From contig JAYJMM010000074.1 in assembly GCA_037349105.1 (NCBI GenBank), positions 248,001 through 312,000 of the forward strand: 64,000 bases of DNA, given 5' to 3'. The notes under the pieces were generated by a model. That model ran no database searches and was not told the origin of the DNA. It worked only from the letters and a program-made list of their open reading frames with translations. The position numbers and the translations under genes are program-made. The DNA is from Limnomonas spitsbergensis (taxonomy: Eukaryota; Chlorophyta; Chlorophyceae; Chlamydomonadales). This document shows positions 27,160-37,425 of this stretch, one piece after another. The stretch's first letter is position 1; each line of letters opens with the position of its first letter.

Positions 27160-30100
27160 CCAGGGGAGTCCTGGGGGAGGGGAAGAAGCAGGGGGGGGGG
27201 AGGGGGGAGTCCTGGGGCAGGGGAAGAAGCAGGGGGGGAAAGGGGGGAGTCCTGGGGCAGGGAAAGAAGCAGGGGGGGAAAGGGGGGAGTCCTGGGGCAG
27301 GGGAAGAAGCAGGGGGGGGAGGGGGCAATCCTGGGGCAGGGGAAGAAGCAGGGGGGGGGGAGGGGGGAGTCCTGGGGCAGGGAAAGAAGCAGGGGGGGGG
27401 GAGGGGGCAGTCCTGGGGCAGGGGAAGAAGCAGGGGGGGAAAGGGGGGAGTCCTGGGGCAGGGGAAGAAGCAGGGGGGGAAAGGGGGGAGTCCTGGGGCA
27501 GGGGAAGAAGCAGGGGGGGGGGAGGGGGCAGTCCTGGGGCAGGGGAAGAAGCAGGGGGGGGGAGGGGGGAGTCCTGGGGCAGGGGAAGAAGCAGGGGGGG
27601 GGGAGGGGGCAGTCCTGGGGCAGGGGAAGAGGCAGGGGGGGGGGAGGGGGAGTCCTGGGGCAGGGGAAGAGGCAGGGGGGGGAGGGGGGGACACCTGGGG
27701 CAGGGGAAGAAGCAGGGGGGGGGGAGGGGGGGACACCTGGGGCAGGGGAAGAAGCAGGGGGGGGGGAGGGGGGAGTCCTAGGGCAGGGGAAGAAGCAGGG
27801 GGGGGGGTCCTGGGGCAGGGGAAGAGGCAGGGGGGGGGGAGGGGGGAGTCCTGGGGCAGGGGAAGAGGCAGGGGGGGGGGTCCTGGGGCACGGGAAGAGG
27901 CAGGGGGGGGCCCTGGGGAAGGGGAAGAGGCAGGTGGGGGGTCATGGGTCAGGAGAGGAGGCAGGGTGGGGGGGGTCATGGGGCAGAGGAAGAAGCAGGG
28001 GGGGGGGGGGGTCATGGGGCAGGGGAAGAGGCAGGGGGGGGGGGGTCATGGGGCAGGAGAGGAGGCAGGGGGGGGGGGGGGAGTCCTGGGGCAGGGGAAG
28101 AGGCAGGGGGGGGGGGGGTCATGGGGTAGGAGAGGAGGCAGGGGGGGGGGAGTCCTGGGGCAGGGGAAGAGGCAGGGGGGGGGGAGTCCTGGGGCAGGGG
28201 AAGAGGCAGGGGGGGGGGGGGGAGTCCTGGGGCAGGGGAAGAGGCAGAGTGGGGGGGGAGTCCTGGGGCAGGGGAAGAGGCAGGGGGGGGGGGGTCCTGG
28301 GGCAGGGGAAGAGGCGTGGGGGGGGAGTCCTGGGGCAGGGGAAGAGGCGTGGGGGGGGGAGTCCTGGGGCAGGGGAAGAGGCAGGGGGGGGGGGGTCCTG
28401 GGGTAGGGGAAGAGGCAGGGGGGGGGGTCCTGGGGCAGGGAAAGAGGCAGGGGGGGGGGGGGGAGGGGGGGAGTCCTGGGGCAGGGGAAGAGGCGTGGGA
28501 GGGGGTCCTGGGGCAGGGGAAGTGGCGTGGGGGGGGTCCTGGGGCAGGGGAAGAGGCAGAGGGGGGGAGTGGGGAGTCCTGGGGCATGGGAAGAAGCAGG
28601 GGGGGGGGGGGGGTCCTGGGGTAGGGGAAGAGGCAGTGGGGGGAGGGGGGAGTCCTGGGGCAGGGGAAGAGGCAGGGGGGGGGGTCCTGGGGTAGGGGAA
28701 GAGGCAGGGGGGGGGAGGGGGAGTCCTGGGGCAGGGGAAGAGGCAGGGGGGGGGGGAGTGGGGCAATCCTGGGGTAGGGGAAGAGGCAGGGGGGGGGGTC
28801 CTGGGGCAGGGGAAGAGGCAGGGGGGGGGGTCCTGGGGCAGGGGAAGAAGCAGTGGGGGGGGAGGGGGGAGTCCTGGGGCAGGGGAAGAAGCAGGGGGGG
28901 GGGGTCCTGGGGCAGTGGAAGAAGCAGGGGGGGGGGGAGGGGGGAGTCCTGGGGCAGGGGAAGAAGCAGGGGGGGGGGGGGGGGTCCTGGGGCAGTGGAA
29001 GACGCAGGGGGGGGGGGAGGGGGGAGTCCTGGGGCAGGAGAAGAAGCAGGGGGGGGGAGGGGGAAGTCCTGGGGCAGGGGAAGAAGCAGGGGGGGGTAAT
29101 CCTGGGGTAGGGGAAGAGGCAGGGGGGGGGGAGTCCTGGGGCAGGAGAAGAGGCAGGGGGGGGGTAATCCTGGGGCAGGGGAAGAGGCAGGGGGGGGGGA
29201 GGGGGGAGTCCTGGGGCAGGGGAAGAAGCAGGGGGGGGTAATCCTGGGGCAGGGGAAGAGGCAGGGGGGGGGGGGGGGGAGGGGGGAGTCCTGGGGCAGG
29301 GGAAGAAGCAGGGGGGGGGGGGGGGGGGGGTCCTGGGGCAGGGGAAGAAGCAGGGGGGGGGAGGGGGGAGTCCTGGGGCAGGAGAAGAAGCAGGGGGGGG
29401 GGGGGGGTCCTGGGGCAGGGGAAGAAGCAGGGGGGGGGTCCTGGGGCAGGGGAAGAGGCAGGGGGGGGGGGTCATGGGGCAGGAGAGGAGGCAGATGGGG
29501 GGTCATGGGGCAGGGGAAGAGGCAGGGGGGGGGGTCATGGGGCAGGAGAGGAGGCAGGGGGGGGGGGGTCCTGGGGCAGGGGAAGAGGCAGGGGGGGGGG
29601 GGGGTCATGGGGTAGGAGAGGAGGCAGGGGGGGGGGGAGTCCTGGGGCAGGGGAAGAGGCAGGGGGGGGGAGTCCTGGGGCAGGGGAAGAGGCAGGGGGG
29701 GGGGGGAGTCCTGGGGCAGGGGAAGAGGCAGAGTGGGGGGGGAGTCCTGGGGCAGGGGAAGAGGCAGGGGGGGGGGGGTCCTGGGGCAGGGGAAGAGGCG
29801 TGGGGGGGGAGTCCTGGGGCAGGGGAAGAGGCGTGGGGGGGGGAGTCCTGGGGCAGGGGAAGAGGCAGGGGGGGGGGGGGGTCCTGGGGTAGGGGAAGAG
29901 TCAGGGGGGGGGGTCCTGGGGCAGGGAAAGAGGCAGGGGGGGGGGGGGAGGGGGGGAGTCCTGGGGCAGGGGAAGAGGCGTGGGGGGGGGTCCTGGGGCA
30001 GGGGAAGTGGCGTGGGGGGGGTCCTGGGGCAGGGGAAGAGGCAGAGGGGGGGAGGGGGGAGTCCTGGGGCATGGGAAGAAACAGGGGGGGGGGGGGTCCT

Positions 30101-31090
30101 GGGGTAGGGGAAGAGGCAGGGGGGGGAGGGGGGAGTCCTGGGGCAGGGGAAGAGGCAGGGGGGGGGGTCCTGGGGTAGGGGAAGAGGCAGGGGGGGGGGT
30201 CCTGGGGTAGGGGAAGAGGCAGGGGGGGGGAGGGGGAGTCCTGGGGCAGGGGAAGAGGCAGGGGGGGGGGGAGTGGGGCAATCCTGGGGTAGGGGAAGAG
30301 GCAGGGGGGGGGGTCCTGGGGCAGGGGAAGAGGCAGGGGGGGGGGGTCCTGGGGCAGGGGAAGAAGCAGTGGGGGGGGAGGGGGGAGTCCTGGGGCAGGG
30401 GAAGAAGCAGGGGGGGGGGGGTCCTGGGGCAGTGGAAGAAGCAGGGGGGGGGGAGGGGGGAGTCCTGGGGCAGGGGAAGAAGCAGGGGGGGGGGGGGGGG
30501 GGTCCTGGGGCAGTGGAAGACGCAGGGGGGGGGGAGGGGGGAGTCCTGGGGCAGGAGAAGAAGCAGGGGGGGGGAGGGGGAAGTCCTGGGGCAGGGGAAG
30601 AAGCAGGGGGGGGTAATCCTGGGGTAGGGGAAGAGGCAGGGGGGGGGGAGTCCTGGGGCAGGAGAAGAGGCAGGGGGGGGGTAATCCTGGGGCAGGGGAA
30701 GAGGCAGGGGGGGGGAGGGGGGAGTCCTGGGGCAGGGGAAGAAGCAGGGGGGGGTAATCCTGGGGCAGGGGAAGAGGCAGGGGGGGGGGGGGGGGAGGGG
30801 GAAGTCCTGGGGCAGGGGAAGAAGCAGGGGGGGGGGGGGTCCTGGGGCAGGGGAAGAAGCAGGGGGGGGGAGGGGGGAGTCCTGGGGCAGGAGAAGAAGC
30901 AGGGGGGGGGGGGTCCTGGGGCAGGGGAAGAAGCAGGGGGGGGGTCCTGGGGCAGGGGAAGAGGCAGGGGGGGGGGGTCATGGGGCAGGAGAGGAGGCAG
31001 GGGGGGGGGTCCTGGGGCAGGGGAAGAGGCAGGGGGGGGGGGGTCCTGGGGCAGGGGAAGAGGCAGGGGGGGGGGGGTCATGGGGCAGGA
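27160..31090. repeat. G-rich minisatellite with long variable G runs
   Basis: The core is AGTCCTGGGGCAGGGGAAGA followed by AGCAG or GGCAG and then a run of 7 to about 18 G, often split by one A. Unit length varies, roughly 30 to 50 bp, because the G runs vary. Variant cores (GTCATGGGGCAGGAGAGGAG, GTAATCCTGGGG, GGCGTGGGGG, GACACCTGGGG) occur in the same order in two blocks about 1.49 kb apart (near 28.0-29.4 kb and 29.5-30.9 kb), so part of the array is a block duplication. All G is on the plus strand. Long frames in this stretch on both strands are composition artefacts (Gly/Arg/Glu-rich or Pro/Ser-rich) and are not annotated. Confidence 0.95.
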
Positions 31091-31764
31091 TGCCTGCCCC
31101 TGCCTGCCTGCCCACCCGTGCCCCACACACCTGCCCGCCTGCCTGTTGCCCCCGTCTGCCTGCCCACCTGTGCCCTACACACCTGCCTGCCCGCCTGCTG
31201 CCGGCCTGCCCCCCGTCTGTCTGCCCGCCTGCCCACCCGTGTGCCACGCACCTGCCCGTGCACCCACCCACCACATACCTGCCCGTGCACCCACCCACCA
31301 CCCACCTGCCCGTGCACCCACCCACCACCCGCCTTCCCGCCCACTCGTGTGCCACGCACCTGCCTGTACACCCACCTGCCTGCCCACCCGTGCACCACGC
31401 ACCTGCACGCCCGCCCGTGTGCCACGCACCTGCCCTTGCACCCACCCACCACCCACCTGCCCGTGCACCCACCCACCACCCACCTGCCTGCCAACCCGTT
31501 CACCATGCACCTGCCTGCGCACCCACCCACCCACCACCCACCTGTCTGCCCACCGATGCAACACACACCTGTCCGCGCACCCACCGACCTGCCACCCACC
31601 ACCCACCTGTCTGCCCTCCCGTGCACCACACACCTGCCTGCGCACCCATTCACCCACTTGTCCACCCACCCGTGCGCCACGCACCTGCCCGCGCACCCAC
31701 CCGCTACGCATCCGTGTGCCACGCACCCACCCACTACACATTTCCCCGCCTGCTCGCTACACAC
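31091..31764. repeat. C-rich degenerate minisatellite, ~27-bp unit
   Basis: Imperfect repeats rich in CCTGCC, CACGCACCTGCC and CACCCACCCACCAC. The clearest units, around 31250-31330 and 31430-31490, are 27 bp and combine CACCCACCCACCAC with a CACCTGCCCGTG-type half. The strand bias is reversed from the neighbouring G-rich array (C on the plus strand). The repetitive His/Pro/Thr frames it opens are unlikely to be translated. Confidence 0.85.
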
Positions 31765-32070
31765 CTGCCCCGCACTGGACGCTGAACTTGATCTCCACCC
31801 CACTCGCTGCCGCGACACCCGCCGCCGCTGCAGCCTCAACGAGCGTGGACACAGAGGCGGCGGTGGACTCGCCGTCGCTGCCACCTACGAGGCCCCCTCC
31901 CCTCCCGCCGGCCAAATTGCTGCCTGCCGCCGCGGCCGCTGCCGCCGCCACCGCTGCTGCAGTTGCGGAGAACTGCCCGTCCTCAGAGGAGGCCGTGAGG
32001 TGGAGAGAGGTGGTGAAGCGGCCCGCACCTGGTGCAGCAATGAGTACCAGTGACAGAGTTACTGCAGCTC
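31765..32070 (-). CDS. candidate Ala-rich exon ending in a splice donor
   Basis: A minus-strand frame, open from an upstream stop at about 32071, reads an Ala/Gly/Ser-rich segment (around TASSEDGQFSATAAAV, then Ala runs) and ends GVEIKFSVQCGAG directly before GTGTGT, a plausible donor at 31764. The low-complexity part resembles algal linkers or transit-peptide regions; the last 13 residues look like the start of a folded domain. The exon start is unknown, and TGCTGCACCAG near 32028 could be its acceptor. The next exon would lie across the C-rich and G-rich minisatellites, perhaps the candidate at 27115-27156. A plus-strand frame over the same DNA is also open, so the strand is not certain. 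No family is assigned. Confidence 0.28.
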
Positions 32071-32340
32071 AGCTACCATTCAGCTACAATTGAGCTGCGA
32101 TTCAGCTACATCCCAGTGTAAGGCCTAGCGGTGTTTGTTCAGCATACCCTGTTGCCACGGCCACCGGATGTAGGCTGGCCTAAATTTGGTCTCCATGAGC
32201 AGTGGCGGCGGCCCGGGAGTCCCCTAAATGTGATCGGAGGAGCACACAAATCCGCACTGGTGAACACTGGACAGGACCGAAGGAAGGCATCTGCAGAGAT
32301 GCCTCCTTCAGCCCCCCCTTAGCCCTCTCTGGGCATCAGA
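32071..32340. other. no feature recognised
   Basis: Unique sequence of mixed composition. It contains a short direct repeat series around CAGCTACcATTCAGCTACAa near 32070-32110. I see no convincing exon, RNA or regulatory signal. Confidence 0.5.
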
Positions 32341-32560
32341 GATAAATGGACAGAGCAGTCCTTAGGGTACAGGGTTTAGTAGATGATCCAGTCCTTAGGG
32401 TCCAAGGTTGAGGGTTTAGGGCTTAGCAGATGATGCAGTCCATAGTATTCAGGGTTTAGGGTAAAGGGCTTAACATATGATTCAGTCCTAAGGGTTCAGG
32501 GTTTAGGGTTTCGGGCTTAACAGATGATGCACTCCTTAGGGTTTAAGGGTCAAGGAGAGG
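32341..32560. repeat. degenerate telomere-like repeats, ~50-bp unit
   Basis: About four imperfect units each combine GATGATgCAGTCCTTAGGG with CAGGGTTTAGGGTTT-type heptamers and GGGCTTAaCAGATGATG. The heptamers match or nearly match TTTAGGG, the plant and green-algal telomere motif. It is too degraded and too short to be a working chromosome end, so it is best read as an interstitial telomere-derived repeat. Confidence 0.75.
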
Positions 32561-32788
32561 CATCAGGCATCAAACCGATCCTCGGTCATTCGGGATGCAG
32601 AGCACTGTGTTCAAGGGGGCACATGTCAAGGGAGTGTGGTGCGTTTAGGGTGCCCCCCGGTGTTTTGAGTAGTCCAATAAAGATTTAAGGTTGGGTGGCG
32701 GGGAGCGTGCCTTTTAGCTTTGCGAACAAGCGAGTAAAAAGCTGGCAGCCCTGCCACACCGCACCACGCAGCCATGCTTGGAAGCTTG
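32561..32788. other. no feature recognised
   Basis: Unique spacer between the telomere-like repeats and the 22-bp satellite. No gene, RNA or repeat is evident. Confidence 0.5.
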
Positions 32789-35700
32789 GTATAGTGACGA
32801 TGCTGAGCTGGCACAGGGACGGTGATGAGCTAGCACTGTAATGGTGATGAGCTGTCAGCCTGGCACAGTGACGTTGCTGAGCTGGCATAGTGACGGTGCT
32901 GCGCTATAAGGGTTGAGATGCTGAGCTGGCACAGTGACGGTGCTGAACTGACATAGTGATGGTGCTGAGCTGACATAGTGATGGTGCTGCGCTATAAGGG
33001 TTGAGATGCTGAGCTGGCACAGTGACGGTGCTGAACTGACATAGTGATGGTGCTGAGCTGGCATAGTGATGGTGCTGCGCTATAAGGGTTGAGATGCTGA
33101 GCTGGCACAGTGACAGTGCTGAACTGACATAGTGATGGTGCTGAGCTGGCATAGTGATGGTGCTGCGCTATAAGGGTTGAGATGCTGAGCTGGCACAATG
33201 ACGGTGCTGAACTGACATGGTGATGGTGCTGAGCTGGCATAGTGATGGTGCTGCGCTATAAGGGTTGAGATGCTGAGCTGGCACAGTGACGGTGCTGAAC
33301 TGACATAGTGATGGTGCTGAGCTGGCATAGTGACGGTGCTGAGCTATAAGGGTTGAGTTGCTGAGCTGGCACAGTGACGGTGCTGAACTGACATAGTGAT
33401 GGTGCTGAGCTGGCATAGTGATGGTGCTGCGCTATAAGGGTTGAGATGCTGAGCTGGCACAGTGACGGTGCTGAACTGACATAGTGATGGTGCTGAGCTG
33501 GCATAGTGACGTTGCTGAGCTATAAGGGTTGAGATGCTGAGCTGGCATAGTGACAGAGCTGAACTGACATATTGATGGTGCTGAGCTGGCATAGTGACGG
33601 TGCTGCGCTATAAGGGTTGAGATGCTGAGCTGGCACAGTGACGGTGCTGAGCTGACATAGTGATGGTGCTGAGCTGGCACAGTGACGGTGCTGAACTGAC
33701 ATAGTGATGGTGCTGAGCTGGCATAGTGATGGCGCTGCGCTATAAGGGATGAGATGCTGAGCTGGCACAGTGACGGTGCTGAACTGACATAGTGATGGTG
33801 CTGAGCTGGCATAGTGACGGTGCTGCGCTATAAGGGTTGAGATGCTGAGCTGGCACAGTGACGGTGCTGAACTGACATAGTGATGGTGCTGAGCTGACAT
33901 AGTGATGGTGCTGCGCTATAAGGGTTGAGATGCTGAGCTGGCACAGTGACGGTGCTGAACTGACATAGTGATGGTGCTGAGCTGGCATAGTGACGGTGCT
34001 GAGCTAAAAGGGTTGAGATGCTGAGCTGGCACAGTGACAGTGCTGAACTGACATAGTGATGGTGCTGAGCTGGCATAGTGACGGTGCTGCGCTATAAGGG
34101 TTGAGATGCTGAGCTGGCACAGTGACGGTGCTGAACTGACATAGTGATGGTGCTGAGCTGGCACAGTGACGGTGCTGAACTGACATAGTGATGGTGCTGA
34201 GCTGGCATAGTGACGGTGCTGAGCTATAAGGGTTGAGTTGCTGAGCTGGCACAGTGACGGTGCTGAACTGACATAGTGATGGTGCTGAGCTGGCATAGTG
34301 ACGGTGCTGCGCTGTACGGCTTGAGATGCTGAGCTGGCACAGTGACGGTGCTGAACTGACATAGTGATGGTGCTAAGCTGGCACAGTGACGGTGCTGAAC
34401 TGACATAGTGATGGTGCTGAGCTGGCATAGTGACGGTGCTGAGCTATAAGGGTTAAGATGCTGAGCTGGCACAGTGACGGTGCTGAACTGACATAGTGAT
34501 GGTGCTGAGCTGGCACAGTGACGGTGCTGAACTGACATAGTGATGGTGCTGAGCTGGCACAGTGACGGTGCTGAGCTATAAGGGTTGAGTTGCTGAGCTG
34601 GCACAGTGACGGTGCTGAACTGACATAGTGATGGTGCTGAGCTGGCATAGTGACGGTGCTGCGCTGTAAGGCTTGAGATGCTGAGCTGGCACAGTGACGG
34701 TGCTGAACTGACATAGTGATGGTGCTGAGCTGGCACAGTGACGGTGCTGAACTGACATAGTGATGGTGCTGAGCTGGCATAGTGACGGTGCTGAGCTATA
34801 AGGGTTAAGATGCTGAGCTGGCACAGTGACAGTGATGAGCTGGCATATTGATGGTGCTGAGCTGGCACAGTGACGGTGCTGAACTGACATAGTGATGGTG
34901 CTGAGCTGGCATAGTGACGGTGCTGAGCTATAAGGGTTGAGTTGCTGAGCTGGCACAGTGACGGTGCTGAACTGACATAGTGATGGTGCTGAGCTGGCAT
35001 AGTGACGGTGCTGCGCTGTAAGGCTTGAGATGCTGAGCTGGCACAGTGACGGTGCTGAACTGACATAGTGATGGTGCTGAGCTGGCACAGTGACGGTGCT
35101 GAACTGACATAGTGATGGTGCTGAGCTGGCATAGTGACGGTGCTGAGCTATAAGGGTTAAGATGCTGAGCTGGCACAGTGACGGTGCTGAGCTGGCATAT
35201 TGATGGTGCTGAGCTGGCACAGTGACGGTGCTGAGCTGACATAGTGATGGTGCTGAGCTGGCATAGTGACGGTGCTGAGCTGGCATAGTGACGGTGCTGA
35301 GCTGACATAGTGATGGTGCTGAGCTGGCATAGTGACGGTGCTGAGCTGGCACAGTGACGGTGCTGAGCTGACATAGTGACGGTGCTGAGCTGACATAGTG
35401 ACGGTGCTGAGCTGGCACAGTGACGGTGCTGAGCTGACATAGTGACGGTGCTGAGCTGACATAGTGATGGTGCTGAGCTGACATAGTGATGTTGCTGAGC
35501 TGGCACAGTGACGGTGCTGAGCTGACATAGTGACGGTGCTGAGCTGACATAGTGACGGTGCTGAGCTGACATAGTGATGGTGCTGAGCTGGCACAGTGAC
35601 GGTGCTGAGCTGACATAGTGACGGTGCTGAGCTGGCATAGTGACGGTGCTGAGCTGACATAGTGATGGTGCTGAGCTGGCACAGTGACGGTGCTGAGCTG

Positions 35701-35884
35701 ACATAGTGACGGTGCTGAGCTGACATAGTGATGGTGCTGAGCTGGCACAGTGACGGTGCTGAGCTGGCACAGTGACGGTGCTGAGCTAGAAGAGTGACGG
35801 TGCTGAGCTGACATAGTGATGGTGCTGAGCTGGCACAGTGACGGTGCTGAGCTGGCACAGTGACGGTGCTGAGCTAGAAGAGTG
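32789..35884. repeat. 22-bp satellite with 88-bp higher-order unit
   Basis: Basic unit GCTGAGCTGGCAcAGTGACGGT, split here as GCTGAGCTGGCA plus cAGTGACGGT, 22 bp. Units alternate between GGCACAGTGACGG, GACATAGTGATGG and GGCATAGTGACGG types. From about 32.9 to 35.16 kb every fourth unit is usually replaced by a diverged unit containing CTATAAGGGTTGAGATG, which gives an 88-bp higher-order period. From about 35.16 kb to the end this diverged unit is absent. Minus-strand frames (repeats of SAQHRHYVSSAPSLCQL) stay open only because the unit lacks stops. The array ends at CTAGAAGAGTGTTTCTCC. Confidence 0.96.
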
Positions 35885-36128
35885 TTTCTCCGTAACCTCT
35901 AGGGCCCCAAGGAGAAAGCAGACTTCTTCAGCCTGGCATGATAGGGCAGGTATTTAGGAAACGCCCTGAAAACATCCAGGTAGTTCCCCTCCTACAAAAT
36001 AAATAAATAATCCCTACCCCCTCTCACTCTCTCTCTCTCACACTTTTACCTGGTATGTTGAGGACCACAGTTTCTGACGAGACAGAGAAGTGGTCACCGC
36101 TGTGCCATACCACCGTCTGCCTCTCCTG
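35885..36128. other. unique DNA with microsatellite
   Basis: Non-repetitive except for an AAATAAATAAATAA tract near 35998 and a CTCTCTCTCTCTCA tract near 36028. No gene is recognised. Confidence 0.5.
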
Positions 36129-36130
36129 AA

Positions 36131-36341
36131 CCTGCGGCACACAAGCAGGATTCCTCCCGGGTCATTGCCAGGCTCGACCCCCACGAGGTTGAAACAAACC
36201 CATCAATCTGGAATTATAGGGCCGATGTTTGGGGGTGAATTAACTGTACTGCCTGGGACCTGCGGCACAAGGGCGGGATTCCTCCCGGGTTCTCGCCAGG
36301 CTGGACTCTCAAGGTAAAATAGCAAACCCACCAGGCTGGAA
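36131..36341. repeat. imperfect direct repeat, two ~85-bp copies
   Basis: The block starting CCTGCGGCACACAAGCAGGA at 36131 recurs at 36259 as CCTGCGGCACAAGGGCGGGA. Both continue TTCCTCCCGGGT, then GCCAGGCTsGACyC, then a segment ending AAACCCAyCAr-CTGGAAT. The offset is 128 bp. It may be a small tandem duplication or two copies of a dispersed element; no coding potential is clear. Confidence 0.7.
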
Positions 36342-36443
36342 TCGAAGGGAAAACGCTTTTAAGTCAAGCAAAACTACTGGTACTAGTGCCGATTCCGGTA
36401 TCAGTATTTCTTTTTTCCGTTACCCCCCCCCGCCTTTTTTCCC

Positions 36444-36478
36444 TTTAAATATTTAGTATATAATACTAGATATTTAAA
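36444..36478. repeat. AT-rich imperfect palindrome, 16-bp arms
   Basis: Arms at 36444-36459 (TTTAAATATTTAGTAT) and 36463-36478 (ATACTAGATATTTAAA) pair with a single mismatch around the 3-base centre ATA. It is flanked by a C run, a T run and an A run, and lies in otherwise GC-moderate DNA. It could form a cruciform or an RNA hairpin, or mark an AT-rich control or origin-like element. No adjacent gene start supports a promoter call. Confidence 0.75.
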
Positions 36479-36754
36479 AAAAAAATCACCATGTACCGGT
36501 ACTTTTGGTTTTGTATCCTATAAACAGGAATGAGGCTCACCCCCTACTGAGGATTTTACCCATCAGGCTGTAGTTTCGTTGTAAACTTTTCAACTCCCGG
36601 TACCAGTGGGGTGAAGTATTTGCATCCGAATCCCAAACCTGATGAGATTGGCGATAAGCTCATCCCCTAAAGGCGTCATAATTATGAGACTGACATGCTG
36701 GACTGCCTGTGGTGGCGCGCGCCTAGATGGACCGGGAAATGGACCCCAATATTT

Positions 36755-36810
36755 CATGCATGCTGGGGATCGCTTTTTCCCTTCATGATAGACGATCCCC
36801 AGCATGCATG
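36755..36810. repeat. perfect 18-bp inverted repeat, 20-base spacer
   Basis: Left arm 36755-36772 (CATGCATGCTGGGGATCG) and right arm 36793-36810 are exact reverse complements, separated by 20 bases rich in T and C. It could fold into a stable hairpin. The arms are not flanked by a recognisable transposase gene or target-site duplication. It may be a small hairpin RNA, a foldback element remnant or a recombination site; function is unknown. Confidence 0.85.
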
Positions 36811-36964
36811 CACCCTTGAACACTCGCCAAGCATCTGCGACCCCTCACCCCCGATAGGTCACATGGACCTTGGAATGCTAAAACCTGACCCCTGTCAAAT
36901 ATCAACAGCCTAATCCAAACGGGCCTCAGACTCAACCCCCTTCCATGTCCCCCGACGTCCTGAC

Positions 36965-37078
36965 CTTGACTGACTCGGCGCCGACAACTTTCTTGAGGAA
37001 GTCAGGGATTTTGAGCGGCATCTGGAAATACACCATCCTGGTCCCATCCTCCCAGGGGCTGATTACTGCGTCCGGGTC
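36965..37078 (-). CDS. exon of VASt/START-like lipid-binding domain protein
   Basis: A 114-nt minus-strand exon (38 codons, phase 0 at both ends) lies between a strong acceptor (CTTTTCTTTGTAG) and donor AAG|GTCAGG. It reads DPDAVISPWEDG, then TRMVYFQMPLKIP, then DFLKKVVGAESVK. The order acidic-DxxVxxxPW, then an Arg at a beta strand ending in PLKxP, is what is seen in VASt (ASTER) domains, which bind sterols or related lipids. Joined to the exon at 39366-39518 it gives the spacing expected of that fold without a missing exon. Downstream exons are not located; the frame otherwise stops soon after the donor (at VRTSGDMEGG). The family assignment is by pattern only; another SRPBCC-fold family is possible. 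Confidence 0.45.
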
Positions 37079-37425
37079 CTACAAAGAAAAGTGAGGAATT
37101 GGGGAACGGGCGGCGGGGACAAGTGGGGATTCTGGGAGGCATGCGGGGGCTGGAGGTGATTCGGGGAGCAGGCGGGCACAATTGGGAATTGGGGAACATG
37201 GAACAGGTGGGGAATCGAAGATTAGGCAGGATCAAAATAATCAATTGGGGAGCAAATTGTAAATCTGGATAGCAAAGGGTTGTTAGCTAGACTTGATGTA
37301 CCAGACCCCTCTTGGCCGTAGGCCATGATGTAGCTGAAATGGACCTGAAGCTGAAGCACCCTCAATAGCAGTGGCCATTAGGGTGCCAACCAGGTAAACC
37401 CCACGTTTCTCTTCCGACACCAAAC
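37079..37425. other. intron part between VASt-like exon and 15-bp satellite
   Basis: Likely intron sequence of the minus-strand VASt-like gene. A short minus frame near 37283-37430 (containing KRGVYLVGTLMATAIEG) is open but has no matching splice signals in phase with its neighbours, so I do not call it. A run of GGGGA-type words near 37100-37200 is the only visible local structure. Confidence 0.4.

Noticed and set aside
36590..36823. Further minus-strand exon of the VASt-like gene (TPLGDELIANLIRFGIRMQ)
   Set aside because: The frame looks protein-like, but the best acceptor and donor do not keep phase with the preceding exon and meet a stop.
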